DNA of 12,957 bases from Sphingobacteriales bacterium (GTDB lineage Bacteria > Bacteroidota > Bacteroidia > Sphingobacteriales > Sphingobacteriaceae): assembly GCA_947478655.1 (NCBI GenBank), contig CANJWU010000013.1, positions 1 through 12,957 of the forward strand, written 5' to 3'. The translations under genes and the position numbers were made by a program. The notes beneath the pieces were generated by a model. The model saw nothing but the letters and a program-made list of their open reading frames with translations. It ran no database searches and was not told the origin of the DNA. Of this stretch, positions 1 through 7,766 are shown in pieces; within the stretch, counting starts at the first letter, position 1, and every line of letters begins with the position of its first letter.

Positions 1-2115
1 CAATATGGAAAATATAATTTCTTATATCAGTCTGGCACCAAAGTATCTGTTACCGTTGAAAATAAAAACGATGAATTTACCTTTCACAGAATAAAACGCT
101 CATTGACTTGGGAAGGAGTAAAAATAAATTTATTGACCGAGTTGGGCTTAATGCCTATAGATGGCAGTTCTTTCATTGTGCCTAATCACAGCAAAGATTC
201 GGAAACCGAAAGCATTCACCATGCTTTAGATTGGCTCAACGTGAACCATGATCAGCTATTGCAGGCGGGCTTTCAAATTCAACAAGAAGAAAGTGGAAAA
301 AGATATTTTATTGGAAAGAGTAAAATTGATTTACAAATAAAAGAATCAAACGATTGGTTTGATATTTATGCGACAGTATATTTTGGAGAATTTGAATTCC
401 CATTTATTATTTTACGTGATTATATTTTAAATAATAAAAAAGAATTTGAATTGCCCAATGGAGAAATTGCCATCATACCAGAAAGTTGGTTTGCGCAATA
501 CCAAAATCTATTTTCATTTGCAGAAGGCAATTCACAATTAAGACTTAAAAAATACCATATTGGCATTGTTAAAGAATATGCAGATTCGGATTTAGCGCAG
601 CTCAGCATGGATCGAAAACTGAACAATCTTTTACAATTCGAAGAAATGGAAGAGGTTCCAATGCCCAAAAATTTTATGGGGGAGTTGAGACCTTATCAAA
701 AAGCAGGCTATGATTGGTTCTATTTTCTTAGGAAATGGAATTTTGGCGGTTGCTTGGCAGACGACATGGGCTTAGGAAAAACTATACAAACGCTGGCTTT
801 ATTACAAAAAGTGAAAGAAGATGCGTCGGAAGCTTTAATAGCAAAAGATCTTTTTGATTCCTCGGCTGCAGCTACGGTCAATCAACCTTCATTAATCGTA
901 ATGCCCACTTCATTAATTTACAATTGGTTAAGAGAAGCACAAAAATTTACTCCTCAATTAAAGATTATTGTATATACCGGATCTTTAAGAGATAAAAATT
1001 TAGATCAATTTGCACATGCAGATGTGGTGCTCAGTACCTATGGAATTATTAGGATGGATATTGATTTATTCAAATCATTTTATTTCCATTATATTATTTT
1101 AGACGAAAGTCAAATTATTAAAAATCCAATTTCTAAAATTTCCAGATCAGTGAGAAGTTTAAAATCAAAATTCAAATTGGTATTAAGCGGAACGCCAGTA
1201 GAAAATTCTGTTTTAGATTTATGGTCTCAAATGTCATTTGTTAATCCTGGTTTATTAGGTAACCATCATTTTTTTAATGATAATTTTGTTATTCCAATAG
1301 ATAAAAAACAAGATTTTGATAAAGCAGAAAAATTGCAATCCATTATCAAACCCTTTATTTTAAGGAGAACGAAGCAACAAGTAGCTTCAGAGTTACCACC
1401 AAAAACCGAAAATATTTATTATTCCGACATGAGTCCGGCTCAAGAAGAATTATATGAAGAAACAAAATCATATTATAGAAATGAAATATTAAAAATGATT
1501 GCCGAGCAAGGCATTGGCAAATCTCATATTCAATTATTACAGGGCTTAAATAAGTTAAGACAGATTGCCAATCATCCTAAAATGGTAGATGAGTTGTACG
1601 AGGGTGATGCAGGAAAGTTTTCGGATGTCATTCATACCTTAGAAAACATCATGACTAAGGGACATAAAGTATTGGTATTTTCTCAATTTGTGAAGCATCT
1701 AAAAATATTTAAAGCGTATTTTGAGCAACAAAAAATTGATTTTGCTTACTTAGATGGATCAACTACGAATAGAGAAGAAGTAGTCAATCATTTTAAACAA
1801 GACGAAGAGAAACAAGTATTTTTAATTTCTATTAAAGCCGGAGGGGTTGGTTTAAATTTAACCGAAGCGGATTATGTGTTTATTCTTGATCCATGGTGGA
1901 ATCCAGCGGTAGAGCAGCAAGCCATAGACCGTACCCATCGAATTGGTCAAAAAAATAATGTATTTATATATAAATTTATTACAAGAAATACAGTCGAAGA
2001 AAAAATATTAGCTTTACAAGGGCGTAAGAAACAAATCGCTGATTCTTTAATTATTACCGAAGAATCATTTATTAAAACATTAACAGCACAGGATATTAAA
2101 GCAATACTCGAATAA
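1..2115 (+). CDS. SNF2-family DNA helicase/translocase, 5'-truncated by the window edge
   Basis: ATP-dependent double-stranded DNA translocase of the SNF2 branch of helicase superfamily 2, cytoplasmic. The frame is open from base 1, so the true start lies upstream; the in-frame TTG at 103 is not a credible start. Both RecA-like lobes are complete. Lobe 1 has the Walker A motif DDMGLGKT (760-783), motif II as DESQ (1102-1113) and motif III as LSGTPVEN (about 1183-1206). Lobe 2 has VFSQF (about 1675-1689), then KAGGVGLNL and the arginine-finger motif QQAIDRTHRIGQ (about 1915-1950). The roughly 190 residues before lobe 1 look like the accessory N-terminal region of bacterial SNF2 proteins; a SWIM zinc finger often sits further upstream in these proteins but would be outside the window. 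The BioY-like gene starts one base after the stop, so co-transcription is likely. The specific cellular role is unknown; DNA repair or transcription recycling is usually proposed for bacterial members. Confidence 0.95.
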   Translation, partial: QYGKYNFLYQSGTKVSVTVENKNDEFTFHRIKRSLTWEGVKINLLTELGLMPIDGSSFIVPNHSKDSETESIHHALDWLNVNHDQLLQAGFQIQQEESGKRYFIGKSKIDLQIKESNDWFDIYATVYFGEFEFPFIILRDYILNNKKEFELPNGEIAIIPESWFAQYQNLFSFAEGNSQLRLKKYHIGIVKEYADSDLAQLSMDRKLNNLLQFEEMEEVPMPKNFMGELRPYQKAGYDWFYFLRKWNFGGCLADDMGLGKTIQTLALLQKVKEDASEALIAKDLFDSSAAATVNQPSLIVMPTSLIYNWLREAQKFTPQLKIIVYTGSLRDKNLDQFAHADVVLSTYGIIRMDIDLFKSFYFHYIILDESQIIKNPISKISRSVRSLKSKFKLVLSGTPVENSVLDLWSQMSFVNPGLLGNHHFFNDNFVIPIDKKQDFDKAEKLQSIIKPFILRRTKQQVASELPPKTENIYYSDMSPAQEELYEETKSYYRNEILKMIAEQGIGKSHIQLLQGLNKLRQIANHPKMVDELYEGDAGKFSDVIHTLENIMTKGHKVLVFSQFVKHLKIFKAYFEQQKIDFAYLDGSTTNREEVVNHFKQDEEKQVFLISIKAGGVGLNLTEADYVFILDPWWNPAVEQQAIDRTHRIGQKNNVFIYKFITRNTVEEKILALQGRKKQIADSLIITEESFIKTLTAQDIKAILE

Positions 2116-2116
2116 T

Positions 2117-2644
2117 ATGGAACTCACTAAATTTGCAACACTTTCTTCTTTATTTGCTTTGCTAATGGTTGTATCTGCAAAAATATTAATTCCAATGAAT
2201 GGAGAATTAATTTCCATACAGTTATTTTTTGTTGTATTGGCTGGTTTAGTTGGAGGCAATATGATTGGTTTGACCGCTCAACTTATTTATCTGATGTTTG
2301 GATTTTTTGTGCCAGTATTTTATAACAATGAATTGGCCATGGTTTATTTTACTCAACCCGATCATCTGTTTCAATTGTTATATCCTTTAATAGCCTTGGC
2401 ATTTGGCTCCTATATATCAATTTATAAGGGCTTGTGGCTTTCCATCAGCCATTCATTCTTGATTATATTTACCGCTATACTCGTATTTTTAATGATGTAT
2501 TTCGCGCTTACCAATAAAATAAGCTTATTAAATTTTCTTCAAAAAAATACTGCAATGCTTATTTCTTATTTTATAGAAACATTCATTGCAGTAGTATTAT
2601 TTTTTTATTGGCAAAAAGTTAATCGTAAAGCTATTACGCATTAA
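2117..2644 (+). CDS. BioY-like membrane protein (putative biotin transporter / ECF S component)
   Basis: A 175-residue, almost wholly hydrophobic protein with about six membrane segments, matching the size and topology of BioY, the substrate-binding component of biotin ECF transporters in the inner membrane. The best family signal is residues 22-56: a Pro in KILIP, then ISIQLFFVVLAGLVGG, which lines up with the BioY pattern P-[VI]-x-[LIS]-Q-x-[LF]-F-V-x-L-A-G-L-x-x-G, followed by a segment ending in G-F-F-V-P-V-F. The glycine-rich stretch that usually follows this point in BioY is not recognisable; it is replaced by NNELAMVYFTQPDH, so this is a divergent member and its substrate is uncertain. 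No EcfA ATPase or EcfT gene is nearby; some BioY proteins use a shared energising module or may work alone. It starts one base after the SNF2 stop and ends one base before the aspS stop on the other strand. Confidence 0.65.
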   Translation: MELTKFATLSSLFALLMVVSAKILIPMNGELISIQLFFVVLAGLVGGNMIGLTAQLIYLMFGFFVPVFYNNELAMVYFTQPDHLFQLLYPLIALAFGSYISIYKGLWLSISHSFLIIFTAILVFLMMYFALTNKISLLNFLQKNTAMLISYFIETFIAVVLFFYWQKVNRKAITH

Positions 2645-2645
2645 T

Positions 2646-4394
2646 TTATTTTGCACTCACATTTATTCCGAGTTCTTTCAATTGTTCTTGACTAATACTT
2701 GAAGGAGAGTCAATCATTACATCTCTTCCAGCATTATTTTTAGGGAATGCAATCACATCTCTAATAGAATCTAATTCTGCAAATAAAGAACACCATCTGT
2801 CAAATCCAAATGCAATACCACCATGTGGAGGAGCACCATATTCAAAAGCGTCCATCAAAAATCCAAATTGTTTTTGGGCCTCTTCTTTACTAAAACCAAG
2901 TAGTTCAAACATTTCAGCTTGTAAGGCTTTGTTATGTATTCTAATAGATCCGCCACCAATTTCGGTTCCATTAATTACCATGTCGTATGCATTGGCACGC
3001 ACCAAACCTGGATTGGTTTTTAGCAAAGCTATGTCTTCGGGTTTAGGAGATGTAAAGGGATGGTGCATAGCATGGTATCTATTAGCATTTTCATCCCATT
3101 CTAACAATGGAAAATCTAAAACCCATAATGGCGCAAATACATTTTTATTTCTTAAGCCCATTCTGTTACCCATTTCTAATCTTAATTCACTTAAGGCTTT
3201 TCTAGTTTTATCGGTATTGCCGGCAATTATTAAAATTAAATCACCTGGCTTTGCATCGAATGCCCTAGCCCAATTTTTTAATTCTTCTTCGCTATAAAAT
3301 TTATCAACAGAAGATTTTAAACTTCCATCTTCATTGTATCGTAAATAAATTAAACCGCTTGCACCAATTTGTGGGCGTTTGATAAAATCGGTTAGCTCAT
3401 CAATTTGTTTCCTAGTATAAGATGCGCAATTAGTAGCATTGATTCCTACGACAATTTCTGCATCATCAAACACTTTAAAGTCTTTTCCTTTTACTATTGC
3501 ATTTAATTCCACAAATTTCATGTCAAAACGGGTATCGGGTTTATCCGAACCATAAAATTTCATGGCATCTGCATAAGTCATTCTTGGAAAATCAATAATT
3601 TCAACTCCTTTTACAGATTGAAATAAATGTTTAGCCAATCCTTCAAACATATTTAAAATATCTTCTTGCGTTACGAAAGACATTTCACAATCTATCTGTG
3701 TAAACTCAGGTTGGCGGTCTGCTCTTAAATCCTCATCTCTAAAACACTTTACAATTTGAAAATACCTATCAAACCCAGAAACCATGAGCAACTGTTTAAA
3801 AGTTTGCGGTGATTGTGGCAAAGCATAAAATTCAGATTGATTCATTCTGCTGGGCACCACAAAATCTCGGGCTCCTTCGGGTGTAGACTTAATCAATACA
3901 GGAGTTTCTACTTCAATGAAGTTTTGCGCATCCATATATTTTCTTGTTTCTTGACCCATTTTATGGCGAAGTTCTAAGTTTTTTCTAACTACATTTCTTC
4001 TTAAATCAAGGTATCTGTATTTTGCACGTAATTCGTCACCGCCATCTGTATCATCTTCAATGATAAATGGGGTAACTTTCGAACTATTTAAAATTTCTAA
4101 ATCCGAAATACTGATTTCAATATCGCCGGTTGGAATTTTATTATTTTTATTGCTGCGTTCTATTACTTTTCCACTTGCTTTAATCACAAATTCTCTACCT
4201 AATTTTCTAGCAGCTTCGCAGAGCTCCGCATTTTCTTCCATATTGAAAACCAATTGTGTAATGCCATAACGGTCTCTTAGGTCGATAAAAGTCATTCCCC
4301 CTAAATCACGAGATTTTTGAACCCATCCGCAAAGCGTGACAGTTTCATTTAAATTTATACTCGATAATTCCCCGCAAGTGTGTGATCTCAACAT
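2646..4394 (-). CDS. aspS: Aspartate--tRNA ligase (AspRS), bacterial type
   Basis: Charges tRNA-Asp with aspartate using ATP, in the cytoplasm. At 582 residues it has the normal bacterial length and all domains. The N-terminal OB-fold anticodon-binding domain spans about residues 1-105 ([13 protein letters not shown]...FIDLRDRYG). The class II catalytic core contains the flipping loop TPEGARD (171-177) and motif 2, [18 protein letters not shown] (218-235). The GAD insertion domain typical of bacterial AspRS covers about 290-420. The core resumes with HHPFTSP (444-450) and motif 3, [10 protein letters not shown] (525-534, with Arg533), then [11 protein letters not shown]. Leu31 matches the residue found in E. 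coli-type discriminating enzymes rather than the His reported for non-discriminating ones, so this enzyme probably charges only tRNA-Asp (inference). The start ATG begins the usual N-terminus ([10 protein letters not shown]). It is transcribed alone, divergent from terC and convergent with the BioY-like gene. Confidence 0.98.
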   Translation of the reverse strand: MLRSHTCGELSSINLNETVTLCGWVQKSRDLGGMTFIDLRDRYGITQLVFNMEENAELCEAARKLGREFVIKASGKVIERSNKNNKIPTGDIEISISDLEILNSSKVTPFIIEDDTDGGDELRAKYRYLDLRRNVVRKNLELRHKMGQETRKYMDAQNFIEVETPVLIKSTPEGARDFVVPSRMNQSEFYALPQSPQTFKQLLMVSGFDRYFQIVKCFRDEDLRADRQPEFTQIDCEMSFVTQEDILNMFEGLAKHLFQSVKGVEIIDFPRMTYADAMKFYGSDKPDTRFDMKFVELNAIVKGKDFKVFDDAEIVVGINATNCASYTRKQIDELTDFIKRPQIGASGLIYLRYNEDGSLKSSVDKFYSEEELKNWARAFDAKPGDLILIIAGNTDKTRKALSELRLEMGNRMGLRNKNVFAPLWVLDFPLLEWDENANRYHAMHHPFTSPKPEDIALLKTNPGLVRANAYDMVINGTEIGGGSIRIHNKALQAEMFELLGFSKEEAQKQFGFLMDAFEYGAPPHGGIAFGFDRWCSLFAELDSIRDVIAFPKNNAGRDVMIDSPSSISQEQLKELGINVSAK

Positions 4395-4573
4395 ATTTTC
4401 TATAACATTAATAAAGCGTAAAATTATAAATTTTTAAGGGATTTTAGGATAGGAAGACCTGCATAAATTTAAATACCTGCATTTTGTTCTCCAAGCATGG
4501 TTTAAATTGACATTGCTTTATCTCGCAATTACTATTAAATTAGCGCCTGAATTAAAGATATTTATTTTTTTAT
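4395..4573. other. Divergent intergenic region between aspS and the TerC gene
   Basis: This 179-bp AT-rich region must hold the promoters for both aspS (minus) and the TerC-family gene (plus). It contains an exact 8-bp direct repeat ACCTGCAT at 4457-4464 and 4475-4482, with the AT-only stretch AAATTTAAAT between the copies. I see no clear TAnnTTTG box on the aspS side; the nearest is TAATTTTA, about 25 bases before the start, with no convincing upstream TTG. No tRNA, T-box, yybP-ykoY-like riboswitch or small ORF is supported here. Confidence 0.6.
4507..4535 (+). promoter_or_regulatory. Possible promoter for the TerC-family gene
   Basis: TTGACA at 4507-4512 is followed, after exactly 17 bases, by TACTAT at 4530-4535, which would place transcription start about 30 bases before the ATG at 4574. 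This resembles a general sigma-70 promoter. It does not match the Bacteroidota -7 consensus TAnnTTTG well, so in an AT-rich region it could be a chance match. Confidence 0.3.
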
Positions 4574-5284
4574 ATGATGGAATTATTGTCAAGCCCAGAA
4601 ACTTGGGTCGCATTGCTTACCCTTACCATATTAGAGATTGTTTTAGGAATAGACAATATTGTATTTATTTCTATCATTTCAGACAAACTTCCTAAAGAAA
4701 AACAAAAGCGTGCAAGAAAAACGGGCTTAGCTTTAGCACTAGTCACGCGCATCTTATTATTACTTTCTTTATCATGGGTGATGAGTTTAACAGACCCATT
4801 ATTTAATATCTTATCTAACGATATTTCGGGTAGAGATTTAATATTATTAATTGGAGGCTTGTTTTTAATTTATAAAGCGACAACAGAAATTCATGAAAAA
4901 ATAGAAGGACATGAAGAAGCAACACATACACCAAAAGGTAATATTTCTTTTGCAGCTGTTATTTTTCAAATACTGTTATTAGATATTATTTTTTCTTTAG
5001 ATTCTGTAATTACTGCCGTAGGAATGGCAAATCATATTGAAGTAATGATTGCTGCTGTTATTATTTCTGTTGGTATTATGTTATTGGCTGCCGAATCTAT
5101 TAGTAAATTCGTGAATGATCACCCCACTGTTAAAATGTTAGCCTTGTCATTTTTAGTATTGATAGGCGTTTCATTATTAGCAGAAGGGCTAGACCAGCAC
5201 ATACCAAAGGGTTATGTGTATTTTGCAATGGCATTTTCGGTATTAGTGGAAATGCTAAACTTGAAAGAAAAAAAGAAAAAATAA
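4574..5284 (+). CDS. TerC-family integral membrane protein (putative metal ion exporter)
   Basis: A 236-residue inner-membrane protein with about seven hydrophobic segments. It carries both hallmark motifs of the TerC family: EIVLGIDN near the N-terminus (residues 21-28, acidic Glu21 and Asp27) and its internal counterpart D-x-x-FSLDSV (Asp137 to Val145, with Asp143), which puts acidic residues inside the membrane. Characterised members (E. coli Alx, Bacillus YceF/YkoY, TerC) are linked to Mn(II) export, to metal loading of secreted enzymes, or to tellurite resistance; export of manganese or a similar ion is the best guess here, but substrate cannot be read from sequence. A charged loop rich in Glu and His (about 105-118) lies between the two halves, and the C-terminus ends in a lysine tail. 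Two ATG codons stand in tandem at 4574 and 4577; either could be the start. No manganese riboswitch precedes it. It is a single-gene unit, convergent with the aminopeptidase gene. Confidence 0.9.
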   Translation: MMELLSSPETWVALLTLTILEIVLGIDNIVFISIISDKLPKEKQKRARKTGLALALVTRILLLLSLSWVMSLTDPLFNILSNDISGRDLILLIGGLFLIYKATTEIHEKIEGHEEATHTPKGNISFAAVIFQILLLDIIFSLDSVITAVGMANHIEVMIAAVIISVGIMLLAAESISKFVNDHPTVKMLALSFLVLIGVSLLAEGLDQHIPKGYVYFAMAFSVLVEMLNLKEKKKK

Positions 5285-5295
5285 TTTATTTTTTC
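5275..5295. repeat. 21-bp palindrome spanning both stop codons of a convergent gene pair
   Basis: Arms GAAAAAATAA (5275-5284) and TTATTTTTTC (5286-5295) are exact reverse complements around a single central T. Each arm carries the lysine codons and TAA stop of one gene: the TerC protein on plus and the aminopeptidase on minus. The arms hold a single G:C pair, so any RNA hairpin would be weak, but each transcript would run into a U-rich tract just past its stop. It may act as a minimal bidirectional terminator, or simply reflect AAA-AAA-TAA ends on both strands. Confidence 0.5.
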
Positions 5296-7766
5296 GAATC
5301 AACTTCTTTCATAATTACTTTAATTTTTTCTTTTAAAATTTCAGTGTCTGCATTTGCAAGCATATCTGCTAATGTACTTTTTGCATTAAATTCTATTTTT
5401 TCTTGATAGGCATTTTCTATAATGGTTTTTACCATCATTAATCCTTTTTCAATTGTATCGTCGTCAATTTTTGTTAAGTATGTTTTAAAATACTTTCCAA
5501 TATAATATTGTTTATTATATGCATTTAAAGAAAATTGATTTATAAAATAAGACATAAATATTTTATCGCCTTGTGTTGCATATATATTTGCAATGGCCAT
5601 TTGCACAAAATCACTTTCGATATTTTCTAGGTTTTTCGCTTTTGCTACTGCGCTCAATTTATCGAATAGATATAAAGCGTTTAAGGCTTTTTGAACAACA
5701 ACATAGGAGCTGTCATTTAGGGCATTTAATATGATTGATTTACTTGATTCATTTGGATTGTTTGCAGCTAGGCTGCTTATTGCTGCCGCTCTTACGCTCG
5801 ATTTAGGATCCATTTTAGCCAAAAGCTGTATTTTTTCGATAATGGCAGTCGAACTCATCTGTTCTTTGTTTTCGGCTAAAAAATTGATACAATTTTTTCT
5901 AATCTCAAAATTAATATCATTTAAGCCTTTTTGGATGATAGCCATTGCTGCGGTATCGCTCGTATATTTTTTTAATGCTTCAATGGCTTCTAGTCTGTCT
6001 AAAAATAAAGCACCATGGTTATAGAGATAAATCCATTCTGCCACACTGTGGTTATCTTTTTTAGTACATACCAACATTTTTTCGGCATCTACATTGATTA
6101 AATCTGGCGCGGTATTACTGTTAAATGTAAAAACTTCTTTGCTTTTAGTTATGCTTACATTTTTTCTGTCCATTTTACCATTGGCATAAATGTCAATGCT
6201 AATCGGCAATTGATATAATGGAAATTTACTTAAATCCTGTTCTTGGCTAATACTCACTAAAGCAATTTTTTTAATACTATCGTAACTATAATTAATATTA
6301 AGTTCGGGGTGTCCTGGGGCTAAATACCATTGATTAAAAAACCAATTTAAATCTTGGCCCGTTACTTCTTCAAAAGCCAATCTTAAATGATGTATTTCGG
6401 CGGCTTTAAATTTATTTTTTTCTAAGTATAATTTTAGAGAAGCAAAGAAGGCTTCATCACCTACTATTTTGCGCAACATATGTATGATTCTTCCCCCTTT
6501 TTGGTAAGAATAATTATCAAACATATCTTCTCGATCTGTTAAATCAAATCGAATCATATTTACTTTTTTCGTTTTGGAAGTTCGAAGGTATTTTATTAAA
6601 TCTTCGTTCGCTGCCCTATCTGCTTCTTCGCGCCCATATTTATAATCGGCCCATATGTATTCACCGTAGGTAGCAAAGGATTCGTTCAAAGGCAAGTTAG
6701 GCCATGATTCTGCGGTGACTAAATCTCCAAACCAATGGTGAAATAATTCATGCGAAATGGTTTCTTCATCTGGATTATCAATAACTGCACGCGCATCCAT
6801 ATTCATGTCTTCTGCAAAAGTTACCGCTCCGGTATTTTCCATCGCACCGGCAACAAAATCTCTGACAACAATTTGCGAATACTTATCCCAAGGGTAATCA
6901 ACACCTAATTTTTCAGAAAACAAATTGATCATTTCTGGGGTGTTACCAAAAATTAATTTTGCTGTTGATTCGTATTTGGGTTCCACATAATAATTCACTT
7001 CCATGTTTTTCCAATGGTCTTTGATTACTGCAAAATTTCCACCTGCTACCATTGTCAAGTAGGCAGAATGCGGTAAATCTTGTTTCCAAACATCGGTACG
7101 TGTACCATTGCTATGCTGCGTACTATAAGCCAGATAACCATTTGAAAGGCTGACAAAATTATTTTCTAAGGTAATGGCAATTTCTTGTGTGTATTTTTCA
7201 GAAGTTGATTCTATGGTTGGAAACCAGGCAGAATTTGCTTCTGTTTCTCCTTGTGTCCAAAACTCTCGAGGTTTGTTTTTTATTTTTCCTTGTGGATTGA
7301 TAAAATAAAATCCTTTATCTGAGCTTATGCTCGAAGAGCCATTTACTTTTAATGTATTGGGTTTTGCTATATAATCTATATTAACACTGTAACTTTCTTC
7401 TTTTTTAAATTCTCTTGGTAAATCAATAATTATTTTTTTACCATCGTAGGTATATGGCGCTAGGGTGCCATTTACTTTTATAAAATTAATTTTAAAACCT
7501 TTAGCATCTAAAACCAACTCCTTACTTGCATAAAAATAAGGTTTAACATTGAGTGTAACATTGCCTAATACAAAACAGCTATCCCAATTAAGAGCAATAT
7601 TTAGTTGCATGTGCGTAATGTCCGAAAGCCTTGTATAAGAAGGCATGTAATTCGTTTGCACTTTTATCGCGCTCGTCGAATCGGCTGGCTTTATAACTGT
7701 TTTACAACCTAATATTCCGGTTAAAAGCAAAAAGTAAATGGCAGTTTTTTGTAGCTTATTTTTCAT
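5286..7766 (-). CDS. M1-family zinc aminopeptidase, predicted lipoprotein
   Basis: Removes N-terminal residues from peptides; exported and lipid-anchored. The N-terminus is a lipoprotein signal peptide: a basic start (MKNKLQK), a hydrophobic core, and lipobox ILGC with Cys21. The next residues (Lys, Thr) lack the negatively charged Bacteroidota surface-export signal, so the final location (periplasmic or surface side) is open. The peptidase core is complete: the exopeptidase motif GAMEN (307-311), zinc site HELFH (His339, Glu340, His343) with third ligand Glu362 in NES exactly 18 residues later, and catalytic Tyr421 in YQKGG. The N-terminal beta domain precedes it. After about residue 580 the protein has short alpha-helical HEAT-like repeats (LEAIEALKKY, IRKNCINFLAE, VRAAAISSLAA) up to the C-terminus. 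The gene starts inside the end of the upstream thioredoxin gene (11-bp overlap, different frame), which indicates translational coupling in one operon. Confidence 0.95.
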   Translation of the reverse strand: MKNKLQKTAIYFLLLTGILGCKTVIKPADSTSAIKVQTNYMPSYTRLSDITHMQLNIALNWDSCFVLGNVTLNVKPYFYASKELVLDAKGFKINFIKVNGTLAPYTYDGKKIIIDLPREFKKEESYSVNIDYIAKPNTLKVNGSSSISSDKGFYFINPQGKIKNKPREFWTQGETEANSAWFPTIESTSEKYTQEIAITLENNFVSLSNGYLAYSTQHSNGTRTDVWKQDLPHSAYLTMVAGGNFAVIKDHWKNMEVNYYVEPKYESTAKLIFGNTPEMINLFSEKLGVDYPWDKYSQIVVRDFVAGAMENTGAVTFAEDMNMDARAVIDNPDEETISHELFHHWFGDLVTAESWPNLPLNESFATYGEYIWADYKYGREEADRAANEDLIKYLRTSKTKKVNMIRFDLTDREDMFDNYSYQKGGRIIHMLRKIVGDEAFFASLKLYLEKNKFKAAEIHHLRLAFEEVTGQDLNWFFNQWYLAPGHPELNINYSYDSIKKIALVSISQEQDLSKFPLYQLPISIDIYANGKMDRKNVSITKSKEVFTFNSNTAPDLINVDAEKMLVCTKKDNHSVAEWIYLYNHGALFLDRLEAIEALKKYTSDTAAMAIIQKGLNDINFEIRKNCINFLAENKEQMSSTAIIEKIQLLAKMDPKSSVRAAAISSLAANNPNESSKSIILNALNDSSYVVVQKALNALYLFDKLSAVAKAKNLENIESDFVQMAIANIYATQGDKIFMSYFINQFSLNAYNKQYYIGKYFKTYLTKIDDDTIEKGLMMVKTIIENAYQEKIEFNAKSTLADMLANADTEILKEKIKVIMKEVDSKK

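Noticed and set aside
1..2115. SNF2 helicase as part of a phage-defence system (for example DISARM-like)
   Set aside because: No methyltransferase, nuclease, phospholipase-D-type or other defence partner is adjacent; the downstream genes are a transporter-like protein and aspS, and SNF2 proteins are common as stand-alone Bacteroidota genes.
2611..2654. Possible terminator hairpin at the BioY/aspS junction (GCAAAA at 2611-2616 with TTTTGC at 2649-2654; CGTAA/TTACG nearer)
   Set aside because: The stems are only 5-6 bp, one with a 32-base loop, which is no better than chance in AT-rich DNA.
4395..4573. yybP-ykoY manganese riboswitch before the TerC gene
   Set aside because: The conserved purine-rich and GC-paired elements of this riboswitch are absent; the region is AT-rich with no stable multi-stem fold visible.
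4507..4695. Short plus-strand frame overlapping the start of the TerC gene
   Set aside because: It overlaps the terC coding start in another frame, has no family resemblance, and covers the likely promoter.
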